64,000 nucleotides of DNA from Acinonyx jubatus (GCF_027475565.1 NC_069397.1:44511063-44575062); one strand, 5' to 3'; positions 1-11,401 are shown, numbered from the stretch's first letter. Notes: generated from the letters alone by a model not told the origin. Numbers and translations are program-made.

Positions 1-210
1 GAAAGGCCTCTCTCACATAAACACATGTAGACACACACACACGTAAAATCAACCACAATGTCAGAAATTGACATGGGGCTGAGATGCTCTCTTGGGTAGG
101 AGAGCTTTCTGAATACCAATCTTTGTGGAGTTAATCAACTAGGTGAAGTAGAGAAATTATACATGAACTCTGCAACAAAAGATAAATTTAGCATTGGCAT
201 AAAATGTTAA

Positions 211-428
211 AAAATTTTTTAAAGTTATTTTTGAGAGACAGAGAGACACAGAGCATGAGAAGAAGAGGGGCAGAGAGAGAGACAGACAGACAGGCATAGA
301 ATCTGAAGCAGGCTCCAGGTTCTGAGCTGTCAGCATAGAGCCCAAGGCAGGACTCGAACCCTTGAACTGTGAGATCATGACCTGAGCCGAAGTTGGACAC
401 TTCACCAACTGAGCCACCCAGGTGTCCT
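211..428 (-). repeat. SINEC_Fc-type tRNA-SINE
   Basis: Reverse-orientation felid SINE. On the plus strand it runs from an A/T-rich tail through a GAGAGACAGAGAG purine tract, the CAGGCTCCAGGTTCTGAGCTGTCAGC body and the inverted tRNA-like head ending CACCCAGGTGTCC. A T-run follows at 437-454. I saw no clean target-site duplication. Confidence 0.9.
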
Positions 429-849
429 GACAAACTTTTTTTTTTTTTTTTTTAAATCAAGGTGATCACACTTGAAATGTTTCTTGCTTTGGGAGGTGAG
501 ACAGAATGAAACTTAAGGTCCACCTCATGCTGACTTTCTATGAATCTACATTAAACAGAACACTCTATAGACCAAAGAAATAAGTGTAAAGGGGTAGGAG
601 GTAGAGCGGTAGGCAGCAGGTGGTGAAGACAGGGGAGTTTTGAGGCAGGCTTTGGTAGGTAGAAAAAGGATAAGGAGATGTAAGGAGCGCAGCAAAAAGA
701 AAGGGAAAGAAAAAGAGAAAAAGAAGGCAAACACTAAAAATTCATTTGCAGTTAAAGCTACAGATTAGAAGTCCTAGAAAGTTCAAAGCATAAGACATGT
801 TCCCTGGCCTCAAAATCTTAAGTATTTGCCCAAAGGCATGGACTGCCTA

Positions 850-1045
850 GAATAATACTGTGTTATGTGCTTTGCAAGGATGGTCTCTGTTAATTCACAC
901 GCTAACACGCTAATCAAGTGACCACTTCTAAGTCCATATTCAGGTGAGGAAACTGAGGCACAGAGCAGTTTCAGAACTCACCACCCTCCACCAAGAAGGG
1001 GAGCCAAGTTTGTCAGCACTATTCTTAACCGCTGCCCCCTCCAGG
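850..1045 (+). repeat. MIR SINE (ancient)
   Basis: The core GTGAGGAAACTGAGGCACAGAG and the flanking pattern (a TGTGCTTTGCA-like start, then a cardinal gene-free tail) match the MIR consensus in plus orientation. It is highly diverged, so the ends are approximate. Confidence 0.75.
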
Positions 1046-1489
1046 TCAGAAAGACTTTGATGGATGATGGAACTGAGGAGGTCTGGAAAGATTTGTCTCT
1101 AGAAGGTAGAAACCTAACTCATTCATTCCTCAGCCTCCTTCCCGGGTCCCAAAGATTTATTTTCTGACTCTGTGCTATTTTAAGTCACATTTCCTTATCC
1201 TCCTGCCCTCTCTAATCCCCTTTTCTCCATGTTCATGGTCTCTCTCTGTCCCTCTCCTCTCCCAAAGCCTCTCCAAGGCAATACATATATACCAAACAGT
1301 AAGCGAGGCTTTTAGTTTTCCAAATGGTCTTCAGTCTCTGGGTCTGTGTTTGGAGGAGATGTAATAGACAATCTCTAGAGAGCCTTTCAGACTGTAATTT
1401 TCCCCCTCTGTCCTGCATCATTCCCATCAGCTTGGAAACATAGTTTAGTACTCTCAGCTTTTTGTAGAAAAGTCTTTTTTAAACACCTG
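1046..1489. other. No recognisable feature
   Basis: CT-rich unique-looking sequence between the MIR and the L2. No splice-flanked open frame, RNA gene or clear repeat was recognised. Confidence 0.5.
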
Positions 1490-2535
1490 TGCTTGACCCC
1501 ACATACTCTTGTGACCCTATTTCTCTACTCCCCACTTACAGTATCTTATAAGAAGTTGTCTGTAGCCACTGTCTTCATTTCTCACCTCTCTTCAACCCAC
1601 TTTACTGGCTCCTGTCCCGCTCTCTATGCTGATAACTCCCAAATTTATATTTACAGCCCCAACCTTCCTTCTTAACCAGCTGCCTACTTCACATCTAATT
1701 TGGATGTTTAATTTCCAAATTAACATGCCCCAAGGCAAACCCTGGTTTTCCCAGCCTGATCTATTCTCCCAGCTTTCCCAATCTAGCAAATAACTTTAAC
1801 AAGAGCCCAAGCTAGGAGTGTGGGGCTCGCTCATCCCCCCTCATTAAATCCACCACTGAGTGCTATCCACTCTCCTTTACCTCCAGAATATCCCAAATCT
1901 GCCTGCTTTTCTCCATCTTTATCCTTATCCAAGCCATCATCATCCCTCACCAGCGTTACTGTTATAGCCACTTTATATAATCCATTCTCCACATGGTAGC
2001 CACAGTAATATTTTAAAGTGCAAGTCAGATAATATCATGCCTCCACTTAAAACGCTTTGAGGTCTTTCCATTACATTTAGCATTAAATCTGGCCTTCAAG
2101 GCTTTACACGATCAGGTTTCTGGTCCTCCCTGACTGGATCATCCCTTCCCCTGCTCTCCCAAGCCATAAATGCCATCTTTGTTTGTTGAGCATGTTAAGT
2201 TTTGGAGTTTCTGTGCTATTTTCTCCCTCTTCCTAGAATATAAATTCCCTTGATCTGCCATTACTGGCTTCCTCCCAATATTTGGGTCTCAATTCAAATG
2301 TCACTTTCTTGGAGTAGCCTTTCCGCATGACCCAGTTTAAAATACTCATTTACTGTCACCCTGTCCTATTTTCATATTTGACCTTGCTACTCCCTAATGC
2401 TCCATTTCCGTGTGGGTCAATCCACATTAGAATGCAAGCTGTTAGGACCTTGGATTTCTTTTGTTTTGCCACAGGCTTAGCACTTAGAATGGTGCTTAGC
2501 ACATAGTAGGCACTCAAATATTTATTTAATAAATT
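1490..2535 (+). repeat. L2 LINE, 3' portion
   Basis: A diverged L2. The ORF2 3' part is recognisable by phrases such as CAGATAATATCATGCCTCCACTTAAAA and TTCAAGGCTTTACACGATC. The typical L2 3' end follows: AGAATGCAAGCTGTTAGGACC, then GCACATAGTAGGCACTCAAATATTTATTTAATAAA. Dead copy. The short frames seen here (for example near 1,493-1,675) are remnants of its reverse transcriptase region or chance. Confidence 0.85.
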
Positions 2536-2583
2536 AGTGAAAGATAAGATCCTTGAAATATGAGACTATTAGGACTCAAACTT

Positions 2584-2788
2584 TTTTTTTTTAAATGTCT
2601 ATTTTGGGAGACAAAGAGCATGTGAACAGGGGAAGGGCAGAGAGGGAGAGAGAGAGAGAATCCAAAGCAGGCTCTGTGCTGCCAGCACAGAGCTCAACAC
2701 CAGGCTCCATCTCAACAACAGGGAGATCATGAGCTGAGCCGATATCAAGAGTCAGGTGCTTAACAAACTAAGCCATCCACGTGCCCCA
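2584..2788 (-). repeat. SINEC_Fc-type SINE with target-site duplication
   Basis: Reverse-orientation felid SINE flanked by a direct repeat ACTCAAACTT at 2574-2583 and 2789-2798. It is moderately diverged, with the tRNA-like head at the right end. Confidence 0.92.
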
Positions 2789-2798
2789 ACTCAAACTT

Positions 2799-3161
2799 CT
2801 TTATAACTTTTCCCAACTGCCTAGGGACATTGCTGCACCTCGTATGAGTTCTCAAAATGCTGATGAAAATAGACAACACATCTACCTTAAAAGTTCTAGC
2901 AACAAAGGGAAAGTGAAGACCTTAATGTAGGCTTCATTTTAATGAAAATTTCTGATGAGAATTTGATGTGATAAATAAAAGTTATACTAACTGCAATCCC
3001 CCTGTACATGGCAACTTTTTCTAGGTTTGGAGTTCAGGTCTTAGAAACAGTAAGTGGTTGGTAAGTCCCAAAGACAAAGCATTCCTTAACCACCTTCATC
3101 TGTTACCCTCGCCCTCCTTTCTCCTTTAACCTGTGAGGGACAGGAGCAAGGACTATTTAAG
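2799..3161. other. No recognisable feature
   Basis: Unique-looking sequence. Nothing with coding, RNA or repeat character was recognised. Confidence 0.5.
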
Positions 3162-3175
3162 AATTCTTCTCTTCA

Positions 3176-3390
3176 GGGGCACCTGGGTGGCTCAGTTGGT
3201 TAAGTGTCCGACCTCGGCTCAGGTCACAATCTCACCGTTTGTGAGTTTGAGCCCCGGATCAGGCTCTGTGCTGACAGCTCAGAGCATGGAGCCTGCTTTA
3301 GATTCTGTTTCCCTCTCTCTCTTCCCCTCTCCCGCTTGCACTCTGTCTCTCTCGCTCTCAAAAGTAAACATTTTGAAAAAATTAAAAAAA
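3176..3390 (+). repeat. SINEC_Fc-type SINE with perfect 13-bp duplication
   Basis: Plus-orientation felid SINE with head, B-box-like GTTTGAGCCCC, CT-rich middle and A-rich tail. It is flanked by the direct repeat AATTCTTCTCTTC at 3162-3174 and 3391-3403. The 128-codon open frame that spans it is only a reading of the SINE. Confidence 0.95.
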
Positions 3391-3403
3391 AATTCTTCTC
3401 TTC

Positions 3404-4917
3404 CATCAGGTAACATTGTCAATAATTCCATGCCCTGGAGAATGTCAGGGTTTCAGAGTCTATATTATGAAACACTTTTTTTAAAGTGGGTTATAGGCAC
3501 TTTTCTATCCACTCTGTAGAACTCTCATAGGTTGTATAATGCCTCACGAAGGGCCTGAATGCTCACCACCCACATCTCCAGTCTAAAACTAGGTTAGGAG
3601 TAAAATGAAAACTCTGCAGGGAAAAAAAAAAAAAAAAAAACACATTTCCTCCTGCTCCTCATAAAGTCCTCAGCTCAATTCATATCTTACAGCCATGGAA
3701 ATCCAGAGCATGTAAAGAGGTCAAGAACCTAAATAATTACTCAGCTACTAATGAACAGTAGCAAACACTACCTTTGAAATTGTGGAAATTCTCCTTTCCA
3801 CACTGAAGCCAAGAGAACATGGCCGTGACCAGCAGGCAAGAAGACTGAAGAGATACTTTCCTTATTTACCGGGTAGTTCTTGCCCTACTTCATTCAGAAC
3901 AATACCAACCTGCCACACCTGGGGTTCAGGTAATTTTGAGGAGGAGGGGTAGGATGGAATGGAGGGACTTTATCTAGTCTGGGAAAGTGCCCACGTGAAA
4001 ACAATTGCATACCGAGTCATTTTCCCACAAGGCTGGCAGAGGTCTCCATAGATGGTCAAGCTTCAACCACTCTGTAAACTCTAAGATCACTTTAAGGCCC
4101 TACTTTCTTCCTCCTCTGGGGAGAGGTCTTCACTCTAAGAGGTTAGCCTGGGAAGATATGGTTATCTTCAAACTGCAACAAAGCCCCTAGTCCTCCCATA
4201 GTTCCTGCACTCCACCCTAATTGAGTTTAGGAAACTGATAAGGCAGCTGTGAAAATAGAGTGCAAAACATTCTCTTCCATTCAAGGCAGCTGGCATCATT
4301 TGCACTTTTTACAAAGGGGGCCAGGAGGCTGTTATTTTCCATTTTTAAAAATGGTTATGGATCAAAACACAACTAAGCAACCACACTTGCATTGCATAGT
4401 CAATTTGTCCACTCATTAGTGCATATGTAGCTCATGATTATGCATATATTTAGAGCTTTGTGTGATCAATATTTTAAAATGCCCACAAAAGTAGAGAGAA
4501 TGTCAATGAACTCCATGTATTTGATACCTAGCTCCAGTGATTATCCACAAAAATCCATTCCATGTTAATGCTCTTACAACAAAACACAACATCTTGCTGT
4601 GAGAATGAGCCCATGTGTCTCACTGGGTACAACATTTAATTTGTTATGATACATAATAACTTCTTTAGAGTTTTGGGGCAGAAGAGTAAAACTTCACAAA
4701 TTCTGACTAATTGGCTATAACTCTGTCCAAATTATTGAAAAAACTGCATTATGCAATTTTTTAAAGGCAGTTTTATCACTTCCAAGTTAGAGGATCACAG
4801 AAGCATTGCCAAGGAGAGGTCCTATCAGCTTTGCTTTAATGAACACATGCAAATGGTAACTGTAAAATTATTAATTTTCTTTGCATGCAGATAGGTGCTT
4901 CAAAGTAACATAAGACA
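3404..4917. other. No recognised gene or repeat; short poly(A) tract
   Basis: About 1.5 kb of unique-looking, moderately AT-rich sequence with an A-run at 3621-3640. No exon-like frame, RNA gene or identifiable repeat was seen. Confidence 0.5.
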
Positions 4918-5305
4918 TATTAATCAGCTCATACTGTCATAGCAAAACAACACACACCAGGTGGCTTAAACAACATTGATTAATTTTCTCACAGTTCTGG
5001 AGACTGGAAGTCCGAAATCAGGGTGCCATGGCGGTCAGGGTTCTGGTGAGAATGCTCTTCGTGGCTTACAAACAGCCACCTCCCACCGGGTCCTCACAAG
5101 GCAGAGAGAGCAAGCAAGCAAGCGCTCTGGTAACCCTTCTTATAAGGACACTAATCACATCATGAGGGCTCCACCCCCATGACCTCATCTAAACCTAATT
5201 GCCTCCCAAAGGCCCACCTCCAAAAACCACCACATTGCGGGTTGGGGCTTGAGTAGGAATCTGAAGTGTGGGGAGGGATGACAGGTGCACAATTTGGTCC
5301 ACGGT
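4918..5305 (-). repeat. MLT1-type LTR (ERVL-MaLR)
   Basis: A near full-length solo LTR. Read on the minus strand it gives a start of the type TGTTATGGTCTGAATGTTTG (diverged), the block AGGTGGGCCTTTGGGAGG and GAGGTCATGGGGGTGGAGCC. It ends with AGAACTGTGAGAAAATT and GCCACCTGG. Old, no internal ERV sequence. A 26-base A-run (5306-5331) follows. Confidence 0.88.
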
Positions 5306-5331
5306 AAAAAAAAAAAAAAAAAAAAAAAAAG
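5306..5331. repeat. Poly(A) mononucleotide run
   Basis: Uninterrupted A-run immediately after the MLT1 LTR. It may be part of a lost tail and is likely length-variable. Confidence 0.9.
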
Positions 5332-5764
5332 TTTTCTTTTCTTTACAAATTATAATTATGTAGACATTATGTATTTGTCTAGCACACCCTTTTTATTGAT
5401 GGTGCAAATACAAACTTCAGAACAATTGATAACATCACAAATTCCGTATTGGATACATTTTATTGACTAGGTTTTACAGTATATGAAATAACTATCCAGT
5501 AAGTGCCTGCCAAACTGACACTCTTCTCTTTGCCCATACATGTTCCCCTAAATAAACTGATAAGGGACAAGAAGTGACAAGGAGTGGATAGGCTTTCTGA
5601 GTCTGCCCCTGGTCCTGACGGTGGAGGCAGGGTAGGGAAGACACGGTACCTTTTACAATGGACTGGTTTTGGGTTTACAGAATTAATTATCAAAGTTTAC
5701 CTAATAAAACTCAAGTACATACTAAGATTTTCTAAAAGTAACCTAGATTAAGTCTTGCTTATTT

Positions 5765-5969
5765 TTTTTAATGTTTATTTATTTAACTTGAGAGAGAAAG
5801 CATGTGAGTGGGGGAAGGGCAGAGAGCGAGGGGGAGAGAGAATCCCAAGCAGGCTCTGCACCACCTGCGCAGAGCCCGAATATGGGGATGGAACTCACGA
5901 AATGTGAGATCATGACCTAAATTGAAATTGAGAGTTGGATGCTTAGCTTACTGAACCACCCAGGTGCCC
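5765..5969 (-). repeat. SINEC_Fc-type SINE
   Basis: Reverse-orientation felid SINE: TTAATGTTTATTTATTT tail complement, purine tract, CAAGCAGGCTCTGCACC body and CACCCAGGTGCCC head. Older copy; the duplication is not clear. Confidence 0.9.
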
Positions 5970-6449
5970 TTTGCTTGTGTTTTTCTAAAGATCAGCTATT
6001 TTTTTATTGACAAAAGTGAGGATGCCTACCAGGAGACCTGGAAAAAATCCAGACCCTTAAAATTCCCCTTGAGTTTTCAAGTGGCTAATTCATTATTCCG
6101 CTCCTGTTCCACCGATGCCCAGCTGTTGGCGGCTGAACTCTCTCATAAAGGTGACGCCACTAGAGAAGTGAGGTCATGGTTGCGGAGCACTGTTGAGAGC
6201 TCACCTTGGGATGAAATGGGGCATCAATGTGCTTCATAAGACCTCTCTCACTGGAGATGAAAATGCTTTGGGGACTTGGGGCCAAACCTCATGAATTAAG
6301 AGTAAAAAAAAAAAAAAGGTACTTTGTGAAGGGTATCTGAGTTGCCAACACACTGAGGTAACTTAAGAGTGATCTGTAACTGACCACAGTGAAATTTTGT
6401 CTTGACATTTTCCTGGAAGCTAGAAGTAAATATTGAAAATCAGAAAGCT

Positions 6450-6678
6450 GGGGTCCCTGGGTGACTCAGTTGGTTAAGTGTCTGACTTCGGCTCAGGTCA
6501 GGATCTCACAGTTCATGGGTTGGAGCCCCGAGTGTGCTCGTGCTGACAGCTCAGAGCCTGGAGCCTGCTTCAGATTCTGTGTCTCCCTCTCTCTCTCTCT
6601 CTCTGCCCCTCCCCTGCTCACATTCTGTCTCTCAAAAATGAATAAATGGTAAAAAAAATTTTTTTTAATTAAAAAAAA
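6450..6678 (+). repeat. SINEC_Fc-type SINE (older partner of a nested pair)
   Basis: Plus-orientation felid SINE preceded by GAAAATCAGAAAGCT (6435-6449). The matching right-hand copy GAAAATCAGAATGCT lies at 6910-6924. The first nine bases of that copy also appear at 6679-6687, because a second SINE landed in this element's tail and duplication. Confidence 0.93.
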
Positions 6679-6688
6679 GAAAATCAGT

Positions 6689-6909
6689 GGGGCGCCTGGG
6701 TGGCGCAGTCGGTTAAGCGTCCGACTTCAGCCAGGTCAGGATCTCGCGGGGTCCGTGAGTTCGAGCCCCGCGTCGGGCTCTGGGCTGATGGCTCAGAGCC
6801 CGGAGCCTGTTTCCGTTTCTGTGTCTCCCTCTCTCTCTGCCCCTCCCCCGTTCATGCTCTGTCTCTCTCTGTCCCAAAAATAAATAAACGTTGAAAAAAA
6901 AAAAAAAAA
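6689..6909 (+). repeat. Young SINEC_Fc SINE inserted in the previous SINE's tail
   Basis: Well-preserved copy with GGCGCAGTCGG head, CAGCCAGGTCAGGATC, an intact CpG-rich B-box region (GAGTTCGAGCCCCGCGTCGG) and GCTGATGGCTCAGAGCC. It is flanked by AAAAAAAAGAAAATCAG at 6671-6687 and 6902-6918. CpG retention indicates recent insertion. Confidence 0.95.
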
Positions 6910-7024
6910 GAAAATCAGAATGCTTAGTTTGAGGAATAGCAACAAATTAACTGAAATATGGCTCATTATGACATATATCCTTATTATACCTGATAATATT
7001 ATTATGTAATAATATTATACCTAA

Positions 7025-7276
7025 GATTATTGCTTGTGAGGCTTGGGAGTTCAGGAAGTTCTGAGTTCAAATTCTGACTTTAGTACCTATGTGACCTCCA
7101 GGCTAATTCCTAGGCCTCCTCACTTTTTGTTTTTGTTTTTTCAACTCCTTAAAACACACCTACCACCACATACCTTCATTAAATATTTGTAAGGAATAAA
7201 TAGTAAATGTAAATAGCTTGGCATAGTATCTGGTATAGAGTAAGAGCCAAATAAATGGTGACTACTATTATTAGCA
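7025..7276 (-). repeat. MIR SINE
   Basis: Reverse MIR: GTTCAAATTCTGACTTTAG, a GTGACCTCCAGGC-type block, then GGCATAGTATCTGGTATAGAG and AAATAAATGGTGACTACTATTATTA. Ancient and diverged. Confidence 0.8.
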
Positions 7277-8939
7277 TAGCATAATTTAACTTCAACAGTT
7301 TTAATTAACTACACTCGCACAATTTGAGTGAAAGATTGCTTTACTTACTTATCTCAACAATCAGAAACACCTTCTCCAGGGAGGGGAGGTAGATTTTTAG
7401 AACTCTTGTAAGTGGTAGTTTGTATATCTTTGGAGTATTTTAAAAGATGGTAACCAGTTTTTGTTTGTTTGTTTGTTTGTATGTTTGTTTAGCACTTTAT
7501 AGTATCCTGGTTCATAGGATTTTGGTAGCTTATTTGCCACTTACATAGCAGCTGTGTCTTAAGTCTTACTCTGCAGAAAATAGTAGGAATATTCAACAAG
7601 CACTTTTCAGAAATAAGAGGTAAGACATTCAGCCAAAATTCTGGGGATACATATACAGTGCAACAACATAAATAAGGGGTCTCAATGTAATACAAAATGC
7701 CACTCAAAATAAGAGTTTACTTCCCCAGTGGTATAGGAGTCACCCAAGTGGGCTTCTCTATTGCAATCACAGTAGAAAGACCAGCTTGAGCTGATTGTAG
7801 CCCTGGGGTGCACCCAATGAGACAGTCCAGCCTAGATACGCCTCTGTTTCTCATTTATGGTGAGGAAAGCAGTGTTTGTCTCAGGGACTGTGAACTCTAT
7901 CTGTAGATTTCAAGGGGAAGGCTGGAGGCCGAAGACTATGTGAGGAGACAGGAAGTCTTTTAAGAAATTATTGTGAGGTGGTAATATGAAAATGATGCTC
8001 TTGAGTCCTATTTCCCATCAGTGAGGTGCTTGAGAATAGTTGGTCTGATTAAGACAGAGAAAAAATATCCATGTGCCAGAAAAAGAAAAGTGGGTCTTGC
8101 CTTGTGGTCTCCTTGCTTACAGCAAACTTTTTTTTTTTTTGTCTATTAAGAGCTACATAAGGGAGGTGCAAAATTCTGTATTTATGAATGGTGTAAATCA
8201 AGTTTCACTAATTGAATTCTAAAACAAGGGGGTGATTAGAAAATTGTGGGGTAAAATGTTTCATCAGTGTGGAGCCTTGTCAGCTGCTGCAGTTGGTATA
8301 CTAATATATCCCTGGGTACAGCTATGGTGTACTAGTGACAGGAGTGTTCTAGTTAATCTGGGTTTGATAGAATACTGATAATCACGCATGCTCAGTGGGC
8401 CTGGGACTGTGTGTTTCAGGTGATGTGTTCAGGCTCCTTCATCCTGAAGGTTTTCACAGTGTTTCTCAATCTCGGTTTCTCAATGATGACCTCTTCTAAA
8501 GAGGAATGAAAATTCTCCACTGGTCCTTACATTTATCCAAATCACCCTTAGTATGTTATCTTCATGTAACAAAAATAAAACTAGGTACAAACTCCTAATA
8601 TTTATAGTTCTTATGAACCAAATACTTTTTCCAGATTGAATTTAAATAAAACTATCAAGCCAGTGATATCTAAATTGACAATATTAATTTAATGAGATAG
8701 ATATTATTTTGCTAAAACTATATAACTAATTATAAAGTAAGCATGCTACTTATTGCCACAGGGCAGGTTCTTTTGATTTCAGTGCATTTGTAACGGCAAT
8801 TTTTCTTTATTTGAACCATTAGATAACCTTCCTTAATACAGTGGTAATACATCATTCGCATACTAAGGCCAACTCTATTCTTTTCTCATTTGCCTAGGAC
8901 AACTGGAGAATGCTACATTGTGCCAATCTGATCACAAAC
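7277..8939. other. No recognised gene; short (TTTG)n at 7460-7490
   Basis: About 1.7 kb without an identifiable repeat family except a short TTTG run. The 72-codon minus-strand frame at 7489-7707 has no protein features I recognise. Confidence 0.5.
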
Positions 8940-8956
8940 ACAAAGCAAACACGAGG

Positions 8957-9412
8957 AGGGGGCCTGGGTGGCTCAGTTGGTTAAGTGTCCGACTTCAGCT
9001 CAGATCATGCTCTCGCGGTTTGTGGGTTCGAACCCTGGATTGGGCTCTGTGATGACATCTCAGCCTGGAGCCTGCTTTGGATTCTCCCTCTCTCTCTGCC
9101 CCTCCCCTGTTGGCACTCTGTCTCTGCCTCTGTCTCTCAAAAATAAATAAACATTAGGGGCGTCTGGGTGGCGCAGTGGGTTAAGCGTCCGACTTCAGCC
9201 AGGTCACGATCTCGCGGTCCGTGAGTTCGAGCCCCACGTCAGGCTCTGGGCTGATGGCTCAGAGCCTGGAGCCTGTTTCTGATTCTGTGTCTCCCTCTCT
9301 CTCTGCCCCTCCCCATTCATGCTCTGTCTCTCTCTGTCCCAAAAATAAATAAACGTTGAAAAAAAAATTAAAAAAAAAATAAATAAACATTAAAAAATTT
9401 TTTTAAATAAAA
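8957..9412 (+). repeat. SINEC_Fc-type SINE, split by a younger SINE
   Basis: The older element spans 8957-9156 and resumes as tail at 9393-9412. Its duplication is ACAAAGCAAACACGA (8940-8954) against ACAAAGCAAACATGA (9413-9427), one mismatch. A younger SINE occupies its A-rich tail. Confidence 0.93.
9157..9374 (+). repeat. Young SINEC_Fc SINE nested in a SINE tail
   Basis: Same young subfamily as the copy at 6689: GGCGCAGT head, CAGCCAGGTCACGATCTCGC, GGGCTGATGGCTC. It is flanked by an 18-bp duplication AAAAATAAATAAACATTA at 9139-9156 and 9375-9392, which is itself SINE tail. Confidence 0.95.
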
Positions 9413-9479
9413 ACAAAGCAAACATGAACAAAACTATAGTACTCAGTTATAAAGTGGTCATTTTATTTTTAATGAAAAT

Positions 9480-9628
9480 GTTCTGTATCTGCACTATCCA
9501 ATGCCACTTGTGGCTACTGAGCACTTGAAGGGGACTAGAGTAAGCCAGGGACAGAATTTTTAATGAATTTCCACTCAAACAGCCAAATGTGGCTAGTGGC
9601 TACTGCTGGCCAGTGCAGAAGACTAGCT
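9480..9628. repeat. Short DNA-transposon remnant with terminal inverted repeats
   Basis: The left end TCTGCACTATCCAATGCCAC pairs with the complement of the right end GTGGCTACTGCTGGCCAGTG. The phrases TGTGGCTACTGAGCACTTGAA and AATGTGGCTAGTGGCTAC match a common mammalian hAT-like MER family. The exact family is not assigned. Confidence 0.65.
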
Positions 9629-9674
9629 CACACATTTACTATACAGTTTTTTAGATTATCATCAGAATGGAATC

Positions 9675-9747
9675 ACTAGCTGTGTGAGTAGGGCAATGTA
9701 TTTAACCTCTCTAAACCTCACCACCTTCACCTATAAACTGGGGATGA
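9675..9747 (-). repeat. MIR fragment (reverse)
   Basis: TAGCTGTGTGAGTAGGGCAA, TTTAACCTCTCTAAACCTCA and CTATAAACTGGGGATGA match the inverted MIR core. It is cut by the following SINE. Confidence 0.65.
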
Positions 9748-9938
9748 GGGGTGCCCGGGTGGCTTAGTCAGTTAAGCGTCTGACCTCAGTTCGGGTCATG
9801 ATCTTGTATTTTGTAAGTTCAAGCCCCACATCAGGCTCACTGCCGTCAGCACAGAGCCCCCCTCTCCTGCTGCCCATTCCCTGCTCATTCTCTCCCTCTA
9901 AACAAATAAATAAACTTAAAAAACAACAACAACAATAC
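9748..9938 (+). repeat. SINEC_Fc-type SINE, internally shortened
   Basis: Plus-orientation copy that lacks part of the body and CT-rich middle. Flanked by CTGGGGATGA (9738-9747) and CTGGGGAGGA (9939-9948). Confidence 0.85.
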
Positions 9939-10439
9939 CTGGGGAGGAGATAGAACACATTTAATCACTTATTGCAATGCTAACTGTAAAGAAACAACGC
10001 TCAACCCTTAGGGATGAGAGTAGGCAAAAGGCTGGGAGGAAGGTTTGCCCCTTTTTCATGGTTTCCATCACTGCCCTCTCAAGTCACCCCTGGTTGTACT
10101 TACTCTTTGAAATGCACAATTAATATTTTCTCCATTTTATGTGAAGTGCCAATAAAGCATATTTAGTTAAGTGCTATTTTTATTAATCTATGACAGGCAA
10201 ACCAAGTAAAAACAGTGTGATTGCTATGAAAAAATAGCTTTGATTAGTCACCTGCCTTCCACTTAGATTGTCCCCCTGAGCCCCTCCTATATGGAAATTC
10301 TGGAGCTGCCAGTGATCTTGAACAATTGTCACAGGTGCATCAACTAGGCCTCATTTTTATTTCTCTGGAAAACAGTAAGCCTAAACCCCCTTCAGGGTAT
10401 AGTAGACCATAATGAAACTGGTTACGTCACACTACTTAC

Positions 10440-10692
10440 TGCCTCTGTTGCTGTTCCTGCAGGGGATGCTCTTCCAATCCCCAGGCCCAACTTATACCCC
10501 ATTTGCATCTGGCAAACATTTAGCCTCATTTTCCAGAACCTGCTCAAATTTCACATCCTTTATGGAGCCTTTCCAAACCCTTCCAGATAAAGTTTATCTC
10601 CTTTATCCCCTGTCCTCACCCTGTACTTTACACAGACTTGAATCATAGCAACCACGTTTTTCACATTTATTTTACATTTATTTTTACCTTCT
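10440..10692 (+). repeat. L2 LINE fragment, left piece
   Basis: L2 ORF2/3' region (CCTTTATGGAGCCTTTCCAAACCC and similar). It is interrupted by the MLT1 LTR that follows. The L2 3' end (AAGCTCCTTGAGGACAGGGACC) resumes at about 11,402-11,455. Confidence 0.75.
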
Positions 10693-10983
10693 GCTGTTGG
10701 CTGAATTGTTTTCTCCTCCAAAAATGTGTTTAACTTCCAGTACCTCAGAGTATGACCTTATTTGAAAATAGGGTCATTTGGGGTGCCTGGTGACCCAGTT
10801 GGTTGAGTGTCCAACTTTGGCTCAGGTCATAGTCTTGCCGTTCATCGGTTCAAGCCCCGTGTCGGGCTGTGTGCTGACAGCTTAGAGCCTGGAGCTGCTT
10901 CAGATTCTGTGTCTCCCTCTCTCTCTGTCCCCTTCCCCGCTCATGCCCTCTGTCTCTCTCTCAAAAATAAATAAACATTAAAA

Positions 10984-11015
<32 letters not shown>

Positions 11016-11391
11016 AAATAGGCTCATTGCAGATGAAATGAGTTAAGAGATGATGACGTCATACTAGAGTATAGTGGAGTATATTGAATTGTTATAACCA
11101 GTATCCTTTTAAGAAGAGGAAAAGAGAGACACAGGAGGGGAGAATGTCATGTGACGACAAAGGCAGAAAATTAAGCAGTGGAGCTATAAGCCAAGCAATG
11201 GCAAGGATGGCAGGCAAGCCACCAGGAGCTAAGAAAAGGCAAGGAAAGATTCTCTTCTACAGGCTTCAGAGGGAGCGGGGCCCTGCCGACACCTTGATTT
11301 CAGACCCAGCTGCAGAACTGTGAGACGATACATTTGTTTTTTGGAGCCACTCAGTTTGCAGTACTTTGTTATGGCAAACTAGGAAACGAGT
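10693..11391 (+). repeat. MLT1-type LTR (ERVL-MaLR), split by a SINE
   Basis: Starts near GTTGGCTGAATTGTTTTCTCC, passes GAAAATAGGGTCATT, is interrupted by a SINE, then resumes with GCAGATGAAATGAGTTAAGA. It ends CAGTTTGCAGTACTTTGTTATGG. The overall order matches an MLT1 LTR in plus orientation. It sits inside an L2, giving three layers: L2, then LTR, then SINE. Confidence 0.85.
10780..11013 (+). repeat. SINEC_Fc-type SINE inside the MLT1 LTR, with (AAAG)n tail
   Basis: Flanked by GAAAATAGGGTCATT (10764-10778) and GAAAATAGGCTCATT (11014-11028). The tail has become an AAAG tetranucleotide repeat at about 10984-11016. Confidence 0.94.
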
Positions 11392-11401
11392 ACATAAAAT
11401 C

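Noticed and set aside
3133..3519. 128-codon frame
   Set aside because: It is the reading of a SINE plus its flanks. The same pseudo-peptide (AQLVKCPTSAQV-like) recurs at every SINE in the window.
6689..6770. tRNA-like heads as possible tRNA genes
   Set aside because: They keep A- and B-box-like words but no tRNA cloverleaf end, and they continue into SINE bodies. None is a tRNA gene.
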